Origin: Bacillota bacterium
GTDB lineage: Bacteria > Eremiobacterota > SpSt-956 > JAKJGF01
Reading direction: 5' to 3'
Assembly (NCBI GenBank): GCA_029555925.1
Contig: JAKPQU010000194.1
Coordinates: 1 to 9,902 of the forward strand
Length of the DNA: 9,902 bases
Shown: piece by piece, positions 1 to 6,030 of the stretch
Numbering within the stretch: position 1 is the first letter of the stretch
How the letters are laid out: every line of letters begins with the position of its first letter
Made by a program: the position numbers and the translations under genes
Notes under the pieces: generated by a model
The model's input: only the letters and a program-made list of their open reading frames with translations
The model's database searches: none
Told to the model about the DNA's origin: nothing

Positions 1-46
1 ATTGGAAGCTATAAACATAGCCTTTTTAAAAACACCCTCTCCTTAA

Positions 47-68
47 TCCTCTCCCTCAAGGGAGAGGA
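47..68 (-). terminator. GC-rich stem-loop downstream of the helicase genes, possible transcript end
   Basis: A perfect 9-bp stem (47-55 with 60-68, TCCTCTCCC/GGGAGAGGA) closes on a TCAA loop. Read on the minus strand it lies about 90 bases past the stop of the 737-aa helicase. A five-T run follows the stem only after about 15 bases, so it is not a textbook intrinsic terminator. A second CCTCTCC copy just to the left (about 36-42) could pair with the same GGGAGAGG arm. CTCTCCC-type hairpins of this kind recur between genes in many bacterial genomes, so it could equally be a dispersed intergenic repeat. The rest of 1-121 shows nothing I can name. Confidence 0.35.
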
Positions 69-121
69 AATAAGAGGCAAATCCTTTAAGCAGAAATACA
101 ATATTCCTTAACTTAATGACA

Positions 122-172
122 TTGCGCGTTACGCGTCACGCGTCACGATTATAACGCATCACGCATTACGTC
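122..172 (+). repeat. Heptamer array, TCAC strand pointing right into the helicase gene
   Basis: Units run TTGCGCG, TTACGCG, TCACGCG, TCACGAT (122-149), then a 9-base degenerate unit, then TCACGCA and TTACGTC (159-172). The minus strand therefore reads CGTAATG CGTGATG and so on. The array overlaps the 3' end of the 737-aa helicase gene and supplies its last three codons (CGT AAT GCG) and its TGA stop at 159-161. This is the left bracket of that gene. The matching bracket at 2395-2464 has the opposite orientation. Confidence 0.85.
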
Positions 173-2372
173 CCTTTAAAGCAACCAGGGGAACAGCAGG
201 TTGTTTGTCAGCCTTTCTGCCGTTATTCCATGTAATGATAAGTTCCTGTCTGGCCCTTGTAATGCCTACATAAAGGAGCCTCAATCTTTCCGATGCACAG
301 GAAAGTCTCGATTGTATTGTTTCTTCTCCTTCTATGTATTCGAATAAATCGGGATTTGCTGTGGCTTTAAGCTGTAATATGGTTTCTGCCGTAAGATTTA
401 AATTGTTACGGATAAACCATTTTTCGGATATGAATGTATCGCCCGGCAATGTGGAGGGAAAGTCATAATTATTGACAGACATAAGATGAACTCTGTCCCA
501 TTCCAGCCCTTTTGCTTTATGCATTGTTGCAACCACTACTTTGCCTCTGTATTTTTCAGGGTCAAACCCGGTTTCTTCGTCACTGAAACCGAGAAATTTT
601 CTTTCATTTTTTGCAATAACTGACAGTTCCCTTGCAAATTCCGGAAGTCTCCATGAGGGATGATATTTTCTTGTCTGACCCAGGACAAGAGCAAGTTTAT
701 GAGCAAGAGCCAGTTCGGAAGGCTCTGTAAACAGATCCTGTGCTACAGTAATGATTAACTGTTCTACAGGCAACATGGTTGTTCCCTGCCATCTTCTGAC
801 AATATGGCGGAATTTTACCAGTTCATCGTATATATGCCTCTCTTCTTCTTTTATATCCAGATCTCTCAGCCAGTCTCTGTCAACTCTTGGCCAGAGAAAA
901 TCTTCCACACAGTTGCAGGCTTTTAATTCTTTTGCTATTATCATGACCTCTTCTTTTAATTCTTCATTATCTTTATCTTTTCTTCTCCATACTTCATAGA
1001 TTTTTCCAAGCTGTCCGGGAGATGACGGTCTGGCAAGATATGCGATAATATGTGTTATAGCTCCTGCCGCATCTCTTGTAGATTTGGTGCTTTTTAATAG
1101 CTCCACCGGCTCTATTTTGTTTTTCTTCAATTCGTCTACGATTTTACTCCCATAATCATTTTTTAGTACCAGAACAGCCACTGTTTTCTCAGGATTTTCA
1201 TTGACCCATTTTTTCAGTGAAGACACTACAAAATCAATTTCTTCTTTCGGGGTAAATTTTCTCTCTATGATTTTAATTTTCTCCGGCATGTCCTGTGGAT
1301 TCGGCTGAGGGTCATCCGGTTCTGCAGGTTTTATAAAGGGAGTCGTAAGAGAATCTCTTATTTTTTCTACCGGGTGTTCTTCTATGGTCCATTTTATCAG
1401 ACTGTTCGCAAGGTTTATAATAGTTTTTGAAGAACGGCCTGACTCCGGCAATTCTTTTGCCGTAACTGTTTTTTCTTTAATAAAATCTCTGAGGAATTTC
1501 GGATTGGCTGTAGTAAAGGTTTCGTATATTGCCTGATTTGGATCTCCCACACGTACCCAGTTACCTGAAGGGCCGGCAAGAAGTTTTAAAATATCTTCCT
1601 GAAGACGGCTGCTGTCCTGTGCTTCATCTTCAAGTATATAGGGCCATCTGTTTCTGAGCCTGTTAAGATATTTTTCATCTCCTTTAAGTGCTTCCAGCGC
1701 AAGGCGGATTAAATCGTCGAAATCAACTGCTCCTCTGTAAGACAGGGCATTGTTGTAATCTTCATATATGGCAAGAGCCATTTCTACAAGAGTAAAGCTG
1801 TTCCCCGAATGTTCCAGTCTGTTACGTACCATAGAAGGTGTCATCTGAAAATCTTTCGCCTGTTTAATGAAGCTTCTTGCTATATCATTTACAAGATTCG
1901 GAAGTTGGTCTCTTTTTATCCAGTTCACTTTTCCTTCATCACAATCAGGAGCAAGGTAATCCAGAAGGACAGAACTGTGACTGTTCACCCATGCCTGTGC
2001 AGTATCTCTAAGTATCTGTTCTGACGTTCTGTCATCTATTATATAAAAATCCGAAGAAAGTCCTACAAGAGAAGGTCTTTCTCTTACAATGTCATGGGAC
2101 AGGCCATGAAGAGTTCTTACTCTGTAGCCTATATGTGGCAGCAATCCGAGTTCCTGAATAAGTCCGTTAACCCTGTTGGAAAAATTTTCCACTGCAGAAT
2201 TAACAAGAGTTACTATGAGAACTTCCTGGTCATCCTTTATTTTTTCTTTAATAAGCCTGGCAGCAAGACAGGAAAGAGTCTGGGTTTTCCCGCTTCCAGG
2301 TACTGCAGATACCCCAAGAAAGCCTCCTCTGTAATTTAAGATTTCTTCCTGAGATTTTCTGGGTTTAAACAT
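159..2372 (-). CDS. UvrD/Rep-like SF1 DNA helicase, complete motif set
   Basis: A 737-aa superfamily 1A helicase, expected to be an ATP-driven 3'-5' DNA translocase acting in repair or recombination. Visible motifs in order: Q-motif region with Gln8; Walker A AVPGSGKT (23-30); Ia-like TLVNSAVENF (55-64); motif II EDEAQD (248-253) with intact D249-E250; motif III VGDPNQAIY (275-283); motif IV region ESGRSS (310-315); motif V ATMHKAKGLEWDRV (615-628); motif VI LLYVGITRARQELII (699-713). The length is typical of UvrD/PcrA. The protein ends soon after motif VI, so there is no RecB-type nuclease domain. The ATG at 2372 follows GGAG at 2380-2383 with a 7-base spacer. A TATAAT hexamer (2387-2392, minus) lies right before that site, but no good -35 sits 17 bases upstream. 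It is the second gene after the 699-aa helicase-like gene. Its C-terminus GRNA is written by a heptamer array. The family is certain; its exact role (UvrD, PcrA or a specialised relative) is not. Confidence 0.93.
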   Translation of the reverse strand: MFKPRKSQEEILNYRGGFLGVSAVPGSGKTQTLSCLAARLIKEKIKDDQEVLIVTLVNSAVENFSNRVNGLIQELGLLPHIGYRVRTLHGLSHDIVRERPSLVGLSSDFYIIDDRTSEQILRDTAQAWVNSHSSVLLDYLAPDCDEGKVNWIKRDQLPNLVNDIARSFIKQAKDFQMTPSMVRNRLEHSGNSFTLVEMALAIYEDYNNALSYRGAVDFDDLIRLALEALKGDEKYLNRLRNRWPYILEDEAQDSSRLQEDILKLLAGPSGNWVRVGDPNQAIYETFTTANPKFLRDFIKEKTVTAKELPESGRSSKTIINLANSLIKWTIEEHPVEKIRDSLTTPFIKPAEPDDPQPNPQDMPEKIKIIERKFTPKEEIDFVVSSLKKWVNENPEKTVAVLVLKNDYGSKIVDELKKNKIEPVELLKSTKSTRDAAGAITHIIAYLARPSSPGQLGKIYEVWRRKDKDNEELKEEVMIIAKELKACNCVEDFLWPRVDRDWLRDLDIKEEERHIYDELVKFRHIVRRWQGTTMLPVEQLIITVAQDLFTEPSELALAHKLALVLGQTRKYHPSWRLPEFARELSVIAKNERKFLGFSDEETGFDPEKYRGKVVVATMHKAKGLEWDRVHLMSVNNYDFPSTLPGDTFISEKWFIRNNLNLTAETILQLKATANPDLFEYIEGEETIQSRLSCASERLRLLYVGITRARQELIITWNNGRKADKQPAVPLVALKGRNA

Positions 2373-2394
2373 TTTTTTACTCCAAAATTATAAT

Positions 2395-2464
2395 CGTAAT
2401 GCGTGATGCATGATGCGTAATGCGTAATACGTGACGCGTAACGCGTAACGCGTGATGCGTAATA
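2395..2464 (+). repeat. Ten-unit CGTRAYG heptamer array
   Basis: Ten consecutive 7-bp units run with no indel: CGTAATG, CGTGATG, CATGATG, CGTAATG, CGTAATA, CGTGACG, CGTAACG, CGTAACG, CGTGATG, CGTAATA. Variation is almost confined to the R and Y positions. The minus strand reads TYACGCR towards the 737-aa helicase start and stops only 12 bases short of its ribosome binding site. The array forms the left half of a composite whose right half (2471-2512) has inverted polarity. Confidence 0.92.
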
Positions 2465-2470
2465 GGCAGT

Positions 2471-2512
2471 TTCACTTTTCACTTTTCACCCTTCACGACT
2501 CACGACTCACTG
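2471..2512 (+). repeat. Six-unit TCAC heptamer array (TTCACTT/CTCACGA type)
   Basis: Six units of 7 bp: TTCACTT, TTCACTT, TTCACCC, TTCACGA, CTCACGA, CTCACTG. TCAC is invariant and the last two or three bases vary. This is a second sequence type with the same period and core as the CGTRAYG arrays (whose reverse strand is TYACGCR). It points right, into the 3' end of the 699-aa gene. On the minus strand it writes that gene's C-terminal residues V-S-R-E-S and its TGA stop at 2493-2495. It is separated from the 2395-2464 array by GGCAGT. Confidence 0.85.
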
Positions 2513-4592
2513 TTCCCCCCGGTCCCGTAAAAACTCTCTGAATAGCTCTCAATAAAGCTCCATGCTGCTCATACCCCTGTTCACCGAGTTCAGATAGACC
2601 GAGATATATTTTTCTTCTGCACCGATATATGAGTCCTCTGGTAATACGATAAAGACCTTCCTGGTTTACCTGAAATTCGTCATCATCAGTCCATTGTTTC
2701 CCTGTATGCCATTGACGGCTCATTACATATGGGTTTGTAAGGGGCTGATAGAGTCTTTCCCACCATCCTCCGCTTCCGATATTAAGCCAGAACTGATAGT
2801 CTACAGGGTTGTTCATCATTAAAAATGTATGGGCAGGGGCAAGGAGAACAGAATTTTTTTCTGTTACCTCCCAGTTCCTTATATATTGATCCGCCACAAG
2901 TCCTTCCTGAACCATTTCTATATATTCCTGTCCCATGGGTCTACCTTCAATGTTCACTGTTTTACGGAATTTTTTTATTGAATCTATAAGATTTGCCGCT
3001 ATGGCAGCCTGCTCGAAGGTGCCGTAAAATCCGTAACCTTTCTGTGACAGTATTTCACCGAAGATTCTGTTTAAAAAATGGTCAAGTTCTTCATTATTTC
3101 CTTTTATATAATCTTCTATCCACATACGCAGCATTTCATATTTATCTCCGAGAACATAGGTAATACGTTCCTGAAGTTCTGTATTTATCTCATCAAAAGG
3201 AGCCAGAACAGGCCTGTTATTTACCGTTTTATATAGATTGTCTGCTATAAGGTGAGCTCTTACAAGATCAAGATCTTCTATGGATTGCATCAGTCCATAG
3301 GCTACATCGAAATTACCCGGTATAATACCCCATGCCGGATGGGCGATTGCAGCAAGTGTAAGGAGAGACTGTGTTACAGGTTCCTCCCTTAGAGCCCTTG
3401 ACGGGCGATGAGAACGGACAGGTATATTCCTTTCTTCCAGCCTGTTCATAAGAGAAAAACGAAGGGAATCTGTCAGATAAGGTGCAAGAATAACTATTTC
3501 TTCCGGTTCTGTATGATACTCTTTTACAAGCAATTCTACTTCTTCCGAAACCCAGTCAAGCATTTCAATATGGTATCTATGAGGTTTATAGGAGAGTATT
3601 TTTTTTATATTTCCCTGTTCTTTCATGGCAGGTCTATTAAAAGATTGTGCCAGGTCACATGCGAAAGCCCGAAGGTTTTGAGACGTTATAAAGGAATTCT
3701 TCAGAGTAGAATGAATCGAACATACCTCTTTAAGTTTATATGCATTAACAGGGTCGGAACCAAGAAACGATCTGTATCCGCCGTCTGTATCATAAATAAT
3801 TAAAGCCGATTTACTCAGTGAAATCCATTCTGACAGAATATCATGAGCTACAGGTGTATCTTCTTCTATATTATCTACTATAATATGACTGAATGTTTCC
3901 GTAAGGTGTCTGTAACAGGCGGAACATGTCCATATATAATTGAAAAAAATTTCTATCTTCAGAGAAAAGTCAAGTAAATTGTGAGAAAGACAGAATTCTC
4001 TGAATGCACTGGCACATGTCTGGACTTCATCACAGGTTCTTTCATAACTTTTTTCACCTGCCAGGGAAGATTTTAATCTTTCACCGATGGTACTGACAGG
4101 AAAACCTACAAGGGCAGCCTTGTTCAGGTTATCCAGAATCTGACTGTAAATACGGTTTCTTTCTATTGTTATTGTCTGAAAATAGCCTCTGTAAATGAGA
4201 GGTTTTACTATATTTGCCATGTAATACTGGGCTGTTTCAAGAGAAAGAAATGTTGGCTCTTTATCAGGCCTGGCAAAACCTGCTTTCTGTGCAATCATGG
4301 GCCAGTAAGTTTCTATCATTTTTCTGGCAAGTCCGCTTATTGTTTGAATGGCAACTACTGCTCCTCCTGTGAATTCAGGGTTTTTTATGACCCGGTACGG
4401 TGTTGCCAGAGTATTCTGAGGTACAACTATTAAAATGGAATCTCCTCTTATTCCTTCCGAGAGTAAACGGATGATACGATTAACTGCAACAGTGGTTTTC
4501 CCCGAGCCGGCAGGACCTTCAAGGAAAATCTTGCTGCTCACTGGATTGTTGATTATATTCTGCTGTTCCGAAGTAAGTTTAATCAGTTTCAT
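2493..4592 (-). CDS. SF1 helicase-like P-loop protein with degenerate motifs
   Basis: A 699-aa protein with the start of an SF1 helicase: LTSEQQNII (6-14) then Walker A GPAGSGKTT (26-34). Further motifs are recognisable but altered. Motif II is IVDNIEED (238-245), with Asn241 where the catalytic Glu should be. The motif III region is YDTDGGYRSFLGSDP (267-281), without the usual Gln. The motif V region VLLAPAHTF (582-590) lacks KGLE. The C-terminal YRCRRKIYLG (656-665) stands where motif VI is expected. A conserved-looking WW block, GSGGWWERLYQPLTNPYV, lies at 606-623. CxxC occurs at 223-226, but I see no iron-sulfur cluster set or PD-(D/E)xK nuclease motif. ATP binding is likely; unwinding is doubtful. 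ATG 4592 is the only ATG, GTG or TTG before the upstream in-frame stop, yet it has only a weak CAGG at 3-base spacing. It lies upstream of the intact helicase, probably in one transcript. A partner or loader role for that helicase is inference. Confidence 0.85.
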   Translation of the reverse strand: MKLIKLTSEQQNIINNPVSSKIFLEGPAGSGKTTVAVNRIIRLLSEGIRGDSILIVVPQNTLATPYRVIKNPEFTGGAVVAIQTISGLARKMIETYWPMIAQKAGFARPDKEPTFLSLETAQYYMANIVKPLIYRGYFQTITIERNRIYSQILDNLNKAALVGFPVSTIGERLKSSLAGEKSYERTCDEVQTCASAFREFCLSHNLLDFSLKIEIFFNYIWTCSACYRHLTETFSHIIVDNIEEDTPVAHDILSEWISLSKSALIIYDTDGGYRSFLGSDPVNAYKLKEVCSIHSTLKNSFITSQNLRAFACDLAQSFNRPAMKEQGNIKKILSYKPHRYHIEMLDWVSEEVELLVKEYHTEPEEIVILAPYLTDSLRFSLMNRLEERNIPVRSHRPSRALREEPVTQSLLTLAAIAHPAWGIIPGNFDVAYGLMQSIEDLDLVRAHLIADNLYKTVNNRPVLAPFDEINTELQERITYVLGDKYEMLRMWIEDYIKGNNEELDHFLNRIFGEILSQKGYGFYGTFEQAAIAANLIDSIKKFRKTVNIEGRPMGQEYIEMVQEGLVADQYIRNWEVTEKNSVLLAPAHTFLMMNNPVDYQFWLNIGSGGWWERLYQPLTNPYVMSRQWHTGKQWTDDDEFQVNQEGLYRITRGLIYRCRRKIYLGLSELGEQGYEQHGALLRAIQRVFTGPGGTVSRES

Positions 4593-4676
4593 AAACCTGT
4601 TTATTAATCCAGTCAGGAATCGTAAAAAAATAACTTCTTTAAATTACTGTGGTGAGCATAAATAACAAATTGCTCT

Positions 4677-4707
4677 CGTAACGCGTAACGCGTGACGCGT
4701 TACGCGT
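4677..4707 (+). repeat. CGTRAYG heptamer array forming a perfect 27-bp inverted repeat
   Basis: Units CGTAACG, CGTAACG, CGTGACG are followed by CGTTACG in the opposite sense. Bases 4681-4693 and 4695-4707 are exact 13-bp inverted repeats around a single G at 4694, so the array can form a cruciform or an RNA hairpin. The left units point TYACG towards the start of the 699-aa gene. No T-run follows on either strand, so it is not an ordinary terminator. Confidence 0.85.
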
Positions 4708-4720
4708 GGTTTCGCCCCTG

Positions 4721-4748
4721 CGACTCACGACTCACGACTCACTCTTCA
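4721..4748 (+). repeat. TCAC heptamer array (CGACTCA type) upstream of the secreted-protein gene
   Basis: Three exact units CGACTCA (4721-4741) and a related CTCTTCA (4742-4748) have TCAC pointing right, towards the gene at 4899. Together with 4677-4707 they repeat the layout of 2395-2512: a CGTRAYG half, a short spacer, then a TCAC half of the GACTCAC type. Each full unit contains GACTC, a GANTC site. Confidence 0.82.
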
Positions 4749-4834
4749 CTTTAATCAAATTTATCTCTAAAACATTCGATTTATATTGAATAATATCCTT
4801 CTCGTGCCCGGAATAGCAAATGAAAAATTATACC

Positions 4835-4863
4835 TTGTTAAATTAGCATATTTTGTATATAAT
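4835..4863 (+). promoter_or_regulatory. Sigma-70-type promoter of the secreted repeat protein gene
   Basis: A -35 TTGTTA (4835-4840), a 17-base spacer and a perfect -10 TATAAT (4858-4863) lie 35 bases before the ATG at 4899. AAGGAGAG at 4885-4892 with a 6-base spacer is a strong ribosome binding site. Promoter and terminator (5876-5913) together imply a monocistronic, probably well-expressed gene. The local AT richness makes chance -10 matches common, but the exact 17-base spacing favours a real site. Confidence 0.65.
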
Positions 4864-4898
4864 AATAAAAATTAAATTATAATAAAGGAGAGATATTT

Positions 4899-5846
4899 AT
4901 GAAAAACAGATTTATCAGTATTCTATTTATTCTGTTTCTTGTAACAGCAGGAGTTACTCAAATAGCACTGGGAGATTACATTAATATTGATAATGGCAAT
5001 ATTGTAATTAAAGGCGATTCTGGCACTACCACAATAGATTCCAGCGGTAATATAAACGCCAGCGGCCAGAGCGGATCTACATATATAGATAAAAACGGCC
5101 AGGTTATAGTCAATGGTTCTGAAGGTTCAACTTATGTAGATAAAAACGGCCAGGTTATAGTCGATAATAAAAACGGTAGCAATACCTATGTTGATGCCAA
5201 CGGGAACATAAAAACGAATAACGGCCAGTATTATGTGGATAACAAGGGGAATGTTACAGGCACAGACGGAAATCAGCAAAATTATTATGTAGATAATAAA
5301 GGAAATGTTATATATACAAATCCAAATAATCAATATCATGTAAATAACAGCGGGACTGTTATTTATACAAATCCCGATAGAAAATATTATGTAGATAACA
5401 GCGGCAGTGTTACAATCAAAGAAAAAAATACAAATTACAGTTCTTCTCCAGGAACTCCCTATGTTGACAGTAAAGGTGCCTGTTATATAAATGATATAAT
5501 TTACAGTAACTGTGACGAATTCCCTGCAAGTGATTATGTTGCCTATGGAAATCAACGACAGGGAAAGAGCGGATGGGAATATATATGTCAGGGATATACA
5601 TTTAATAAACCTGTAGTTATTTCCGCCATAGTTATTTCAAGTATTATTTTTCGGGGTGACAGTTCGGGAGAGATAGGAATAAAAGTGTTCAATGATAAAT
5701 ATAAAACGGTTTTTCAGGAAAAAAATTATACAAAAGCTGCAGGAAAAACCCTGCCTGCCGGAACCTATTATTTTTATCCTTTAATAAATAATTCAAACAG
5801 TACAAAAGACTGTACCTTAAGACTGTTTTTGAATAAGAAAAATTAA
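4899..5846 (+). CDS. Secreted protein with tandem YVDxxGxV repeats and a C-terminal beta domain
   Basis: A 315-aa protein that I do not recognise as a named family. An N-terminal signal peptide is clear: MKNR, a hydrophobic stretch at about 5-22, then likely cleavage after A23-L24-G25. There is no lipobox. Residues 45-196 hold about nine copies of a motif close to YVD-x-x-G-x-V, starting at 45, 62, 79, 97, 112, 130, 147, 164 and 188. The period is mostly 17 residues, and the copies are rich in Asn, Asp, Gly and Tyr, suggesting a beta-solenoid or stacked beta-hairpin fibre. From about 212 to the end comes a non-repetitive, probably beta-sandwich domain. Four cysteines (195, 205, 230, 305) lie in or near it and could form disulfides outside the cytoplasm. 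Likely site: periplasm, cell surface or secreted matrix. It has its own promoter and terminator and no evident partner. Confidence 0.85.
   Translation: MKNRFISILFILFLVTAGVTQIALGDYINIDNGNIVIKGDSGTTTIDSSGNINASGQSGSTYIDKNGQVIVNGSEGSTYVDKNGQVIVDNKNGSNTYVDANGNIKTNNGQYYVDNKGNVTGTDGNQQNYYVDNKGNVIYTNPNNQYHVNNSGTVIYTNPDRKYYVDNSGSVTIKEKNTNYSSSPGTPYVDSKGACYINDIIYSNCDEFPASDYVAYGNQRQGKSGWEYICQGYTFNKPVVISAIVISSIIFRGDSSGEIGIKVFNDKYKTVFQEKNYTKAAGKTLPAGTYYFYPLINNSNSTKDCTLRLFLNKKN
5031..5486 (+). repeat. Coding tandem repeat, about 51-bp period
   Basis: This DNA encodes the YVDxxGxV repeats. Most copies have diverged at the DNA level, but two are nearly fresh: 24 identical bases at 5088-5111 and 5139-5162, exactly 51 bp apart (17 codons). 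This suggests recent unit duplication, so copy number may vary between strains. Confidence 0.8.
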
Positions 5847-5875
5847 TTTTATTTGAGAAAAATTCTCTTCATCGG

Positions 5876-5913
5876 AAAATAAAAGATTCAGTTATTGCTG
5901 AATCTTTTATTTT
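5876..5913 (+). terminator. Intrinsic terminator after the secreted-protein gene
   Basis: A 16-bp perfect stem (5876-5891 with 5898-5913) has a core AAAAGATTCAG/CTGAATCTTTT, loop TTATTG, and T-rich DNA after it. It lies 30 bases past the stop. The A-rich left arm gives the minus strand a T-rich tail too, so it could act both ways, though no minus-strand gene enters from the right. Confidence 0.85.
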
Positions 5914-5991
5914 ATATATAATTTTTCATGAAGGGATATATTATAAATCAGAGAATTTAGTCACACCTTTTAGAACCAGTATATATAAAAT

Positions 5992-6012
5992 CCTCGCGTC
6001 ACGCGTCACGAT
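5992..6012 (+). repeat. Short TCAC heptamer array before the nucleotidyltransferase gene
   Basis: Three units, CCTCGCG (degenerate), TCACGCG and TCACGAT, point right and end four bases before the AAAGGAG site. The ending TCACGATAATAA closely matches TCACGATTATAA at 143-154 and TTACGATTATAA on the minus strand at 2387-2398. Only this half is present: no CGTRAYG half faces the secreted-protein gene, which has the terminator instead. Confidence 0.75.
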
Positions 6013-6016
6013 AATA

Positions 6017-6023
6017 AAAGGAG
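6017..6023 (+). promoter_or_regulatory. Ribosome binding site fixing a GTG start
   Basis: AAAGGAG lies 7 bases before GTG at 6031. No ATG, GTG or TTG exists in frame between that GTG and the upstream in-frame TAA at 5986-5988, so the GTG start is well supported. Confidence 0.85.
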
Positions 6024-6030
6024 AATCACA

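Larger units (their letters stand above)
4593..4898. other. Divergent intergenic region, contents summarised
   Basis: This 306-bp gap separates the minus-strand helicase pair from the plus-strand secreted-protein gene. From left to right it holds the weak leader of the 699-aa gene, a CGTRAYG array with a perfect palindrome (4677-4707), a TCAC array (4721-4748), about 85 bases of AT-rich DNA, and the promoter and ribosome binding site of the secreted-protein gene. I see no small ORF with a convincing start. A minus-strand promoter for the helicases must lie here or within the array, but none stands out: TTGTTA near 4661-4666 with TAATTT 16 bases on is only a poor match. Confidence 0.6.

Noticed and set aside
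2395..2512. CRISPR array
   Set aside because: Units are 7 bp with no spacers between them and no cas genes nearby.
3408..3803. Plus-strand open frame of 131 codons opposite the 699-aa gene
   Set aside because: Antisense to a gene with clear helicase motifs, Cys/Phe/Arg-rich composition and no ribosome binding site. The same applies to the plus-strand frames at 751-999, 1809-2024 and 2094-2339.
159..4592. Helicase pair as an antiphage defence system
   Set aside because: No nuclease, methylase, sensor or other defence partner is adjacent, and housekeeping-type genes surround it. The sequence alone does not support this.
4677..4748. Transposon terminal repeats or integron attC sites
   Set aside because: No transposase or integrase gene, no target-site duplication that I can find, and units too short and too variable. 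The bracketing pattern recalls cassettes, but nothing shows mobility.
5127..5555. Minus-strand open frame of 142 codons, Ile/Tyr-rich and membrane-like
   Set aside because: It is the mirror of the tandem repeat region of the secreted protein. The regular codon pattern of the repeats keeps the antisense frame open. It has no promoter or ribosome binding site.
5855..5867. Small hairpin GAGAA/TTCTC before the terminator
   Set aside because: A 5-bp stem with a 3-base loop in AT-rich DNA is expected by chance. The 16-bp stem at 5876-5913 explains termination.
5984..5989. TATAAA as a -10 for the nucleotidyltransferase gene
   Set aside because: No convincing -35 at 16-18 bases upstream. The AT-rich stretch makes such matches common, so it is not called as a promoter.
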